In this document: piece after piece, positions 1 through 7,004 of the stretch | How the letters are laid out: each line of letters starts with the position of its first letter | Position numbering within the stretch: position 1 is the stretch's first letter | Source: Schoenoplectus triqueter | Lineage: Eukaryota; Streptophyta; Magnoliopsida; Poales; Cyperaceae | Assembly (NCBI GenBank): GCA_964058805.1 | Contig: CAXKVV010001781.1 | Location: 1-25,063, forward strand | DNA length: 25,063 nt | Direction of reading: 5' to 3' | The notes under the pieces: generated by a model | What the model was told of the DNA's origin: nothing | The model's input: the letters and a program-made list of their open reading frames with translations, nothing else | The model's database searches: none | Position numbers and translations under genes: made by a program

Positions 1-1709
1 AATCTGTGGGAAAATAGGAATATATAGACACATGTTCAGGGCTGAATCAACTCCACTATAAGTACTGGTACAACAAACAGCATTGAAAATTCAATAGTGG
101 CTAAAATACTACAAATGAGTGTAGTAGACGGGATAACAATAACATATCTGGCTAGGAATGTGGCAACCCAATTCACAGCTATGATTGCATTAGTATTTAA
201 TACAGCTTTCAATATTGTAATTTGTCATTCGGTCAATTAGTTGCAAACCACTTGGTTGCACGCCCAGCCATTAGTATCAAATAAATCGACATCTGTCCCT
301 ATGTAAAGCGCGGGAGGGTTAACCCTAGTGTAAGTAATTAGACGGGATTCGTTTGACCTCTAACTCAGTCCACTTTGTGAGGTCAATTGGTCAAGTCAAG
401 TGCAAAATTGCTGAACGATTACATTACATTACCTGCATGCTAGAAGACAATTTGCATAGCAGGGGCTGGATGTTTTTAATATTACATTTTGTATTCAAGT
501 TCTCAGCTACAAATAATAAAAATAAATAATATGTTTAGATGTTAAGATAAAATTGAAAAGCTATTAACCAAATAAATTAACATAAGTATGTAAAAATATA
601 TACAAATGAAGTAGTATATATAGAAGGTCAGTAAATGGCAATATGTTTGTCTTCATACTAAGCAATAATTAATAATTTCGCCGTGGAAATAATCATTTCG
701 AAACCATTCAATATATTTGCTTTTCTCATTTTCCATCCGTAAAAAAACCTGTGATTCGTTTGTATTTTCGTAACCAAATTCGTTTAGCATGATGTCCTTC
801 ATAAACGAATATTTACCTGTAAAGGGTCAGAGATAAAGAGATATAACTTGTTCTAATCTCTCCGGTTCAATATTGGTTAAGGAAGATGGTAAGCTCTGAA
901 ATTTATGCCTAAAATGCAAAAAGGTTATTGGAGGAACTGATCAAGAGTTGAATTGCAAAAGGTACTATTTATTTTGCGTCAGTCCCAAAAGAATGATGCT
1001 ATAATTCTCATATATTAGCGTATGAAACTGAGATGATAAAATTACTATAGAAAAGTATCAGTCTTGTGCTGTTTGAAATATTGTAGAAGTTATCCGAAAT
1101 CTATTAATGTTTTCTGATATTATTATAATGTATATCATGTTATTTCAGAATGAAATGTACATTTAAAACATATTTAAATTAAAACAATAACATTATTTAC
1201 GAATTAATTAGTCAAATAATGCACAGAAGAACTAGGTTATACACTTTACCAGTTCAATTTCAGGAAGCCGCGTATGAACTTTTTTAATCAGAATTGGTCA
1301 TAACTTCTCAATTCTTTTGCCTTACGTTGGTGCTGATGGCATGAACTGATCGCATGGGATTACACAAAGTTAGCCTACGTACATGTGGTGTGGTCAGAAA
1401 CTTGTATTAATTAATTGGTTTAGTTTTGAAATAATCAAATTAATCCGAACTAGACCTAATTTTAACAACTTTCAAAAACGGCTAACTTAACGACCAGCTA
1501 GGAAGACCCAATAAATATTTGGACTGTAGACCCACCGCTTTTAATGTTGATATGCTTTGTTAAAAAGACTTTTCTTATTGTCTTCGAACTTTCGAAGACT
1601 TGAGGTCAAAGTCCTCTCATTAAATGAAATACAGAGAAATTGTGTCGGAACTCGGAACAGATAATTTTGTTACAAATGAAGACTCCGTATTTAATCGGGC
1701 ATAGATATG
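1..1709. other. Unresolved intergenic DNA
   Basis: No confident gene, RNA gene or transposon end is visible in this 1.7 kb. It does not share the 182-bp satellite pattern and is less AT-rich than the satellite, especially before position 480. Two stop-bounded open stretches were inspected. One runs from 46 to 240 on the plus strand (64 codons, hydrophobic C-terminal half). The other covers roughly 653-816 on the minus strand and follows a possible splice acceptor. Both lengths are expected by chance in AT-rich DNA, so neither is called as a gene. A three-copy ATTAC microsatellite lies at 418-432 and a short palindrome at 1580-1599. Degenerate coding-like words on the plus strand around 910-1060 are interrupted by stops. 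Confidence 0.6.
1580..1599. repeat. Perfect 9-bp inverted repeat, 2-nt loop
   Basis: The arms GTCTTCGAA (1580-1588) and TTCGAAGAC (1591-1599) are perfect reverse complements separated by CT. It lies about 235 bp upstream of the start codon of the small membrane-protein gene. It could be a protein-binding dyad in the promoter or a chance palindrome. It does not fit a full three-unit heat-shock element, because only one correctly spaced GAA-nn-TTC pair is present. Confidence 0.4.
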
Positions 1710-1723
1710 ACCTATATATATAG
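1710..1723 (+). promoter_or_regulatory. TATA-like box of the membrane-protein gene
   Basis: A run of alternating T and A (ACCTATATATATAG) lies about 95-105 bp upstream of the ATG at 1816. Plant TATA boxes usually sit 25-35 bp upstream of transcription start, so the start site would fall near 1740-1755 and leave a 5' leader of about 60-75 nt. An out-of-frame ATG at 1724-1726 would lie upstream of that start and so would not be in the mRNA. This is inferred from motif and spacing only, and simple TA runs are common in such DNA. Confidence 0.45.
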
Positions 1724-1815
1724 ATGTTATATCCTTGTTACGTTCAAAGGACTTCATACATACAACATTGTCTGCCAATTTGAAAGAAATAATTTCCTAC
1801 ATATTTATCAATTGG

Positions 1816-2187
1816 ATGGAGCATGATCATGGATATTCGATGCTCTCTTGTGTGGGATTGGGCATGTTGACCTTCAACTCGGCAAGAGCGATATACCATT
1901 CAAACAAAGATATCGGATCAATTTCCTTTGTGCTCATTTCTTATTTGGACATATTATTGCTGTTTTGGGTGCTGCGTTTGTTTGAGAAAGAAGCACCTGA
2001 TTCTCTCAACCGAGAAAGAATAAAGATTGCGGTGTGGATTTTGTGCACTATTTTAACTGTGATGTTTTCTTGGAAGGTTGGAGCAATGATGCCTTTTGTT
2101 CTGCGGTTCTTTGTCTGGTTAATAGCTTCTGTGTCCTCTTTGGGGGGGTTTTACGCTCTTTTTCTTCACCAAAGGAGAGAATATTAA
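1816..2187 (+). CDS. Small four-pass membrane protein, DUF6490-like (plant)
   Basis: This 123-residue single-exon frame ends in TAA at 2185-2187. It shows four hydrophobic segments at about residues 8-27, 35-55, 71-91 and 94-117, with the charged stretch RLFEKEAPDSLNRERIK (54-70) between the second and third. Features recalled for a family of short, uncharacterised plant membrane proteins annotated DUF6490 are present: NSARAIY after the first segment, LLLFWVLRLFE, AVW-LCTILT-MFSWKV, MP before the last helix, and GGFYALF near the end. The function of that family is unknown to me. The frame is open upstream to 1711, but the earliest alternative start is a TTG (1735), which is implausible in a plant. 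The ATG at 1816, giving MEHDHGYSML, is the first in-frame ATG and gives the expected family length. Mixed codon use and moderate GC set it apart from the AT-rich flanks. Satellite DNA starts about 60 bp after the stop. The family assignment is from memory and needs a profile search. Confidence 0.75.
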   Translation: MEHDHGYSMLSCVGLGMLTFNSARAIYHSNKDIGSISFVLISYLDILLLFWVLRLFEKEAPDSLNRERIKIAVWILCTILTVMFSWKVGAMMPFVLRFFVWLIASVSSLGGFYALFLHQRREY

Positions 2188-2202
2188 GGAAGATAACTTG
2201 AT

Positions 2203-2208
2203 AATAAA
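2203..2208 (+). terminator. Polyadenylation signal AATAAA
   Basis: A canonical AATAAA sits 15 bp after the stop codon of the membrane-protein gene and is followed by the T-rich stretch GATGTTTTGTCATTTCG and further T runs. That arrangement fits a near-upstream element with a cleavage site around 2220-2240. The predicted transcript would then end just before the satellite begins near 2247. Confidence 0.5.
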
Positions 2209-2246
2209 TAGATGTTTTGTCATTTCGAATGTTTATTTTAACTTCT

Positions 2247-2393
2247 ATAGAATATTCATAATCATGTATTAATTGAAAAATCTTATAATAGACAAAAATT
2301 AAGAATATTAATATTTATTTGTACGAATTTATGTATAGTTATGAGATCAAAAATAATGAAAAATTCAAATAACTTGTTTAAGCATAAGGTTTT
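2247..2393. repeat. Old satellite monomer, partial, type uncertain
   Basis: This is the first recognisable satellite sequence after the gene. It lacks the first third of a monomer. It carries the A-type block TTATGAGATC and ends TTTAAGCATAAGGTTTT, which resembles the end of HOR monomer 3. By position, however, it would be expected to be monomer 2, so its assignment is left open. Confidence 0.6.
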
Positions 2394-2576
2394 AATGCAT
2401 TATAATTATGTTTTGTGCCTATTTAGTATCGTAAAATATTTATATTGATGTGTTAATTAAAAAATATTATAGTAGACATAATTTACAGTATCTATATTAA
2501 TTTGAACGAATTTATGCATAGCTATGAAGCAAAAAGCAATGAAAAACTCACAAAACTTGTTTAATAAGCAGTTTTC
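2394..2576. repeat. Old satellite monomer, A-type, probably monomer 3 homolog
   Basis: The monomer is 183 bp. It begins AATGCATTATAATTATG, contains TATTGATG, has GCTATGAAGC at the A/B diagnostic block, and ends TTTAATAAGCAGTTTTC. All are A-type features, and its place fits HOR monomer 3, but similarity to that monomer is weaker than for the following ones. Confidence 0.55.
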
Positions 2577-2768
2577 AATGCATCAAAATTATGTTTTATG
2601 AAAAACAGATCACGTAAAATATATAAATTGATGTATTAATTAGAAAATATTATTATAGACATAATTATGAGTATTTATATTAATTTTTATAAATTTATGA
2701 GTTTTGTGCAGATTTATGTGACTGAAAATTATGAAAAACTCAAATAAATTGTTTAAAAAGCACTTTTC
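2577..2768. repeat. Old satellite monomer, homolog of HOR monomer 4
   Basis: The monomer is 192 bp, the longest in the window. It starts AATGCATCAAAATTATGTTTT like monomer 4, reads CTGAAAATTATGAAAAACTC where monomer 4 reads CCGAAAATTATGAAAAACTC, and ends AAAAGCACTTTTC against AAAAGCTGTTTTC. The extra length lies around 2700-2720, a TTTTGTGCAGATTTATG stretch absent from other monomers. Confidence 0.8.
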
Positions 2769-2951
2769 AATGCATTCTAATTAAGTTTTGTACAAATTTA
2801 GTATCGTAGGATATTAATATTAATGTATTAATTAGAAAATATTATTGTATACATAATTTGCAGTATTTATAATAATTTGCATAAATTTATGCATGATTAT
2901 GAGTTCCGAACTGATGAAAAAGTGAAAAACCTTATTTAAACAGTAGTTTGT
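2769..2951. repeat. Old satellite monomer, homolog of HOR monomer 5
   Basis: It shares features unique to monomer 5: GTAGGATATT, ATTATTGTATACATAATTTG, GATTATGAGTTCCGAACTGA followed by TGAAAAAGT, and the TTATTTAAAC end. It is one of the clearest one-to-one matches between the old and young strata. Confidence 0.88.
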
Positions 2952-3130
2952 TATACATCCGAATTATATTTTGTACAGAAATAGTGTCCTAGAATATTTA
3001 TACTGAAATATTAATTAGAAATCTTAAAATAAAAAAATAGAGTATTTATATTAATTTGCACGAATTTATTCATAGTTATGTGGTAAAAGATTATGAAAAC
3101 CTCGAACGACTTATTTAAATAATAGTTTTT
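2952..3130. repeat. Old satellite monomer, homolog of HOR monomer 6
   Basis: It shares ATCCGAATTATATTTTGT, GAAATATTAATTAGAAAT, and GAAAACCTCGAACGACTT, a string found in the young array only in monomer 6. It is slightly short at 179 bp. Confidence 0.88.
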
Positions 3131-3314
3131 AATGTTTTCTAATTAAGTTTTATGTAAAATTAGTATTGTAGAATTTTTATATTAATATCTTAATTAGATA
3201 ATCTGATAATAGATATAATTAGGAGTATTTATATTAATTTTTATGAATTTACGCGTAGTCGTGTCGTAAAAAAATGATTGAAAACTCAAACAATATGTTT
3301 AAACACCAGTTTTT
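3131..3314. repeat. Old satellite monomer, homolog of HOR monomer 7
   Basis: It shares GTAGAATTTT, AGATATAATTAGGAGTA, GCGTAGTCGTGT and the A-run followed by ATGATTGAAAAC with monomer 7. It has the same A-like start and B-like end as monomer 7, so the hybrid monomer already existed in the old stratum. Confidence 0.88.
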
Positions 3315-3497
3315 AGTACATTTTAATTAAATTTTGTGGAAAATCAGTATAGTAGAATGTTCATATTGATGTATCAGTTGGAAAATTTTCTAATAGATAT
3401 AATTATGAGTATTGATATTAATTGTCAAGAATTAATATATAGTTATGAAGTCAAAAATGATGAAAAACTCAAACAACTTATCTATACAGCAGCTTAT
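3315..3497. repeat. Old satellite monomer, homolog of HOR monomer 8
   Basis: It shares the unusual AGTACATTTTAATTA start, CATATTGATGTATCAGTTGG (TTTATCATTTGG in monomer 8), ATTAATTGTCAAGAATT and AAAAACTCAAACAACTT. A 64-codon frame starting upstream (3336-3530) is a satellite shadow. Confidence 0.88.
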
Positions 3498-3673
3498 AAT
3501 GCATCAAAATTAAGTTTGATGACAAATTAGAGTCGTAGAATATTCATATCATAATATTAATTGAAAAATCATATAAAAGATATAATTAGTGATATTTATA
3601 CTATTTTTTATGAAATTATATACATAACAGAAAATGATGAAAACTCAAACAACTCGTTTAAACAGCAGTTTTT
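3498..3673. repeat. Old satellite monomer, homolog of HOR monomer 9
   Basis: It shares AATGC-TCAAAATTAAGTTTGATGA, TTAATTGAAAAATC, TTTATACTA and ACTCAAACAACTCGTTTAAAC with monomer 9. At 176 bp it is the shortest full monomer, and it lacks the usual TTTATGCATAGTTAAG wording in its second half. Confidence 0.82.
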
Positions 3674-3855
3674 AATGCATTCTAATTAATTTGTGCAAAA
3701 TAAGTATCGTAGAATATTCATACCGATATATTAGCTGGAAAATCTTATAATAGAGATAATTATGAGTATTTATATAGATTTTCGTGAACTTATGTCTACT
3801 TATGAGGTTAGAAATGACGAAAATCTCAAAACAACTAGTTGAAATAGTAATTTGT
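3674..3855. repeat. Monomer m1 (A-type), old/young junction
   Basis: The monomer is 182 bp. Its first 43 bp belong to the old stratum, with seven mismatches against the same stretch at 5318-5360. From 3717 onward it matches the homogenised unit. A-type marks are the TTCT start, TACCGATATATTAG and TTATGAGG. Its plus strand holds a 26-codon frame (3762-3842), and its minus strand gives the recurring 72-77-codon shadow frame. Confidence 0.9.
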
Positions 3856-4038
3856 AATGCATCTGAATAAAGTTTTATGCAAAAATAGCCTCTAACAATG
3901 TTCATATCGAAATGTTAATTGAAGAATCATATAATAGACATAACGTGGAGTAATTATATTAATTCACATCAATTTATGCATAGTTACGTGGCCAAAAATT
4001 ATGATAAACTCAAACAACTTGCTTAATCAGCAGTTTTT
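3856..4038. repeat. Monomer m2 (B-type)
   Basis: The monomer is 183 bp. B-type marks are the start AATGCATCTGAAT, TATCGAAATGTTAATTGA and TTACGTGGCC. The usual ATTATGAGTA is replaced by AACGTGGAGTA. Confidence 0.9.
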
Positions 4039-4221
4039 AATGAATTCTAATTATGCTTTGTGCAAAATTAGTGTCGCAAACTGTTCATATGAAAATTTTA
4101 ATTTTAAAATCATACAATAGACATCATTATGAGTAATAATATTAGTTTTGAAGAATTTATGTCTAGTTATGAGGCCACAAATGATGATAAACTCAAACAA
4201 TTTGATTAAACAACAGCTTTT
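4039..4221. repeat. Monomer m3 (A-type)
   Basis: The monomer is 183 bp. It starts AATGAATTCTAATTATG and has TTATGAGGCC. It contains the array variant site A (4217, C here, G in copies 2-5) and a private base of copy 1 at 4210. The plus strand holds a 26-codon frame (4129-4209). Confidence 0.9.
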
Positions 4222-4403
4222 AATGCATCAAAATTATGTTTTGTGAGAAATTAGTGTCATAATATATGTAAATTACTGTAAAAGTTGGAAAATCTTTTTA
4301 TAGATATAATTATTAGTATTTATATTTATTTTCAAGAATTTATAAGTAGCTATGTGTCCGAAAATTATGAAAAACTCAAGTAACTCATTTAAAAGCTGTT
4401 TTC
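4222..4403. repeat. Monomer m4 (B-type)
   Basis: The monomer is 182 bp. It starts AATGCATCAAAATTATG and has GTGTGTCC in later copies. Copy 1 differs from all later copies at 4275 and 4352. The copy-3 version of this monomer carries the deletion scar at 7519-7541. Confidence 0.9.
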
Positions 4404-4585
4404 AATGCATTCTAAATATGTTTTGTGCAAATTTAGTGTCGTAGGATATTTATATTGATATATTAATTGGAAAATATTATTGTATACATAATTTGAAGCA
4501 TTTATGTTAATTTGCACGAATTTATGCATGGTTATGAGTTCTGAACTGATGAAAAAGTCAGAAACTTATTTAAACCGTAGTTTCT
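4404..4585. repeat. Monomer m5 (A-type)
   Basis: The monomer is 182 bp. It starts AATGCATTCTAAATATG and has TATTGATATATTAATTGG and TTATGAGTTC. It contains variant site C (4526), which is G in some copies and T in others. Confidence 0.9.
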
Positions 4586-4768
4586 AATGCATCCGAATTA
4601 TGTTTTGTGCAAAAATAGTGTCGTAGAATGTTCATATCGAAATATTAAATAGAAATATTAAAATAGACATAATTCTAGAGCATTTATATTAATTTTCACG
4701 AATTTATTCCAAATTATGTGGCAAACAATTATGAAAACCTCGAACGACTTGTTTAAACAGCAGTTTTT
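4586..4768. repeat. Monomer m6 (B-type)
   Basis: The monomer is 183 bp. It starts AATGCATCCGAATTATG and has TATCGAAATATTAAATAG, TTATGTGGCA and CCTCGAACGACTTG. It ends in the 10-bp palindrome TGTTTAAACA followed by GCAG. Confidence 0.9.
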
Positions 4769-4953
4769 AATGCATTCTAATTAAGTTTTATGCAAAATTG
4801 GTGTCGTAGAATTTTCATATTAATGTATTAGTTGAAAAATCTCGTAATAGATATAATTAGGAGTACTTATAATATTTTGCATGAATTTATGCGTAGTCGT
4901 GTGGTAAAAAAAATGATTGAAAACAGAAACAACCTGTTTAAACAGCCATATTT
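4769..4953. repeat. Monomer m7 (A/B hybrid)
   Basis: The monomer is 185 bp, the longest in the unit. It has an A-like start (AATGCATTCTAATTAAG, TATTAATGTATTAG) but B-like later blocks (GTTGAAAAATC, GTCGTGTGG). Its run of eight A is part of the extra length. Near its end, copy 1 has the 12-bp palindrome CTGTTTAAACAG (4934-4945). Confidence 0.85.
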
Positions 4954-5134
4954 AGTACATTTTAATTAAGTTTTGTGCAAAATTAGTGTACTAGTGCTCA
5001 TATTGATTTATCATTTGGGATATTTTCTCATAGACATAATTATGAGTACTTATATTAATTGTCAAGAATTTATACGTTGTTATGAGGCCAAATATGATGA
5101 AAAACTCAAACAACTTGTTTAAATAGCAGCTTGT
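4954..5134. repeat. Monomer m8 (A-type)
   Basis: The monomer is 181 bp. It starts AGTACATTTTAATTAAG and has CATATTGATTTATC and TTATGAGGCC. Copy 1 has T at 5037 where later copies have C. The plus strand holds a 26-codon frame (5042-5122). Confidence 0.9.
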
Positions 5135-5317
5135 AATGCGTCAAAATTAAGTTTGATGAAAAATTAGTGTCGTAAAATCTTCATATCAAAATGTTAATTG
5201 AAAAATCTAATAATAGACATAATTAGATGTATTTATACTAATTTTCACGAATTTATGCATAGTTAAGTGGCAAAAAATGATGAAAAACTCAAACTACCCG
5301 TTTAAACAGCAGTTTCT
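5135..5317. repeat. Monomer m9 (B-type)
   Basis: The monomer is 183 bp. It starts AATGCGTCAAAATTAAG and has TATCAAAATGTTAATTGA and TTAAGTGGCA. Variant site B (5309, G here, A from copy 5 onward) lies near its end. Confidence 0.9.
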
Positions 5318-5360
5318 AATGCATTCTGATTTACTTGTGCGAAATTAGTGTCGTAGAATG

Positions 5361-7004
5361 TTCATACCGATATATTAGCTGGAAAATCTTATAATAGAGA
5401 TAATTATGAGTATTTATATAGATTTTCGTGAACTTATGTCTACTTATGAGGTTAGAAATGACGAAAATCTCAAAACAACTAGTTGAAATAGTAATTTGTA
5501 ATGCATCTGAATAAAGTTTTATGCAAAAATAGCCTCTAACAATGTTCATATCGAAATGTTAATTGAAGAATCATATAATAGACATAACGTGGAGTAATTA
5601 TATTAATTCACATCAATTTATGCATAGTTACGTGGCCAAAAATTATGATAAACTCAAACAACTTGCTTAATCAGCAGTTTTTAATGAATTCTAATTATGC
5701 TTTGTGCAAAATTAGTGTCGCAAACTGTTCATATGAAAATTTTAATTTTAAAATCATACAATAGACATCATTATGAGTAATAATATTAGTTTTGAAGAAT
5801 TTATGTCTAGTTATGAGGCCACAAATGATGATAAACTCAAACAATTTGATTAAGCAACAGGTTTTAATGCATCAAAATTATGTTTTGTGAGAAATTAGTG
5901 TCATAATATATGTAAATTGCTGTAAAAGTTGGAAAATCTTTTTATAGATATAATTATTAGTATTTATATTTATTTTCAAGAATTTATAAGTAGCTGTGTG
6001 TCCGAAAATTATGAAAAACTCAAGTAACTCATTTAAAAGCTGTTTTCAATGCATTCTAAATATGTTTTGTGCAAATTTAGTGTCGTAGGATATTTATATT
6101 GATATATTAATTGGAAAATATTATTGTATACATAATTTGAAGCATTTATGTTAATTTGCACGAATTTATGCATGGTTATGAGTTCTGAACTGATGAAAAA
6201 GTCAGAAACTTATTTAAACCGTAGTTTCTAATGCATCCGAATTATGTTTTGTGCAAAAATAGTGTCGTAGAATGTTCATATCGAAATATTAAATAGAAAT
6301 ATTAAAATAGACATAATTCTAGAGCATTTATATTAATTTTCACGAATTTATTCCAAATTATGTGGCAAACAATTATGAAAACCTCGAACGACTTGTTTAA
6401 ACAGCAGTTTTTAATGCATTCTAATTAAGTTTTATGCAAAATTGGTGTCGTAGAATTTTCATATTAATGTATTAGTTGAAAAATCTCGTAATAGATATAA
6501 TTAGGAGTACTTATAATATTTTGCATGAATTTATGCGTAGTCGTGTGGTAAAAAAAATGATTGAAAACAGAAACAACCCGTTTAAACAGCCATATTTAGT
6601 ACATTTTAATTAAGTTTTGTGCAAAATTAGTGTACTAGTGCTCATATTGATTTATCATTTGGGATATTTTCTCATAGACACAATTATGAGTACTTATATT
6701 AATTGTCAAGAATTTATACGTTGTTATGAGGCCAAATATGATGAAAAACTCAAACAACTTGTTTAAATAGCAGCTTGTAATGCGTCAAAATTAAGTTTGA
6801 TGAAAAATTAGTGTCGTAAAATCTTCATATCAAAATGTTAATTGAAAAATCTAATAATAGACATAATTAGATGTATTTATACTAATTTTCACGAATTTAT
6901 GCATAGTTAAGTGGCAAAAAATGATGAAAAACTCAAACTACCCGTTTAAACAGCAGTTTCTAATGCATTCTGATTTACTTGTGCGAAATTAGTGTCGTAG
7001 AATG
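5361..7004. repeat. HOR copy 2
   Basis: The unit is 1644 bp. Variant sites A/B/C (unit offsets 500, 1592 and 809 from the unit start) read G/G/G. Confidence 0.97.

Larger units (their letters stand above)
2247..3716. repeat. Old, diverged satellite block flanking the HOR array
   Basis: Seven full monomers and one partial monomer of the same satellite family are recognised by recurrent blocks: GAATATTCAT, TTAATTGAAAAATC, AGACATAATTATGAGTA, TTATGCATAGTTATG, GAAAAACTCAAACAACTTG, GTTTAAACAGCAGTTTT and AATGCATTCTAATTA. Spacings of the AATGCAT-type anchor are 183, 192, 183, 179, 184, 183 and 176 bp, more variable than in the HOR. The monomers differ strongly from one another, but each resembles a specific monomer of the young HOR in the same order. 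The left edge is approximate, and the match is sharp from about CTATAGAATATTCAT (2245-2259). Confidence 0.9.
3717..5360. repeat. HOR copy 1 (outermost unit)
   Basis: The unit is 1644 bp. It differs from copy 2 at 4210 (A, not G), 4217 (C, not G), 4275 (A, not G), 4352 (A, not G), 4935 (T, not C) and 5037 (T, not C). All except 4217 are private to this copy. It is about 99.6 % identical to its neighbour. Confidence 0.97.

Noticed and set aside
46..240. 64-codon open stretch on the plus strand with a hydrophobic C-terminal half
   Set aside because: It has an internal ATG at 115 but no recognisable family. Stretches this long are expected by chance in 2 kb of AT-rich DNA. A translated search would settle it.
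905..1060. Coding-like words on the plus strand (NAKRLLEELIKS and a later ILAYETEMIKLL)
   Set aside because: They are interrupted by stops within 15-25 codons, no family was recognised, and I could not tell a decayed gene from chance.
1581..1598. Heat-shock element in the gene promoter
   Set aside because: Only one correctly spaced GAA-CT-TTC pair is present; the outer units are spaced wrongly, so the site is better described as a plain palindrome.
1735..1815. Extension of the membrane-protein gene to a TTG start (27 extra residues)
   Set aside because: TTG is not a normal start in plants. The extension is not hydrophobic or family-like, and the ATG at 1816 gives the expected length. It is more likely 5' leader.
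3336..3530. 64-codon plus-strand frame
   Set aside because: It lies wholly in old monomers homologous to m8 and m9 and spans a monomer boundary; no other copy keeps it open.
3717..5360. CENP-B-box-like motif in the HOR
   Set aside because: I looked for TTCG followed at the right distance by A and CGGG and found none; CCCG in m7 and m9 lacks the other half.
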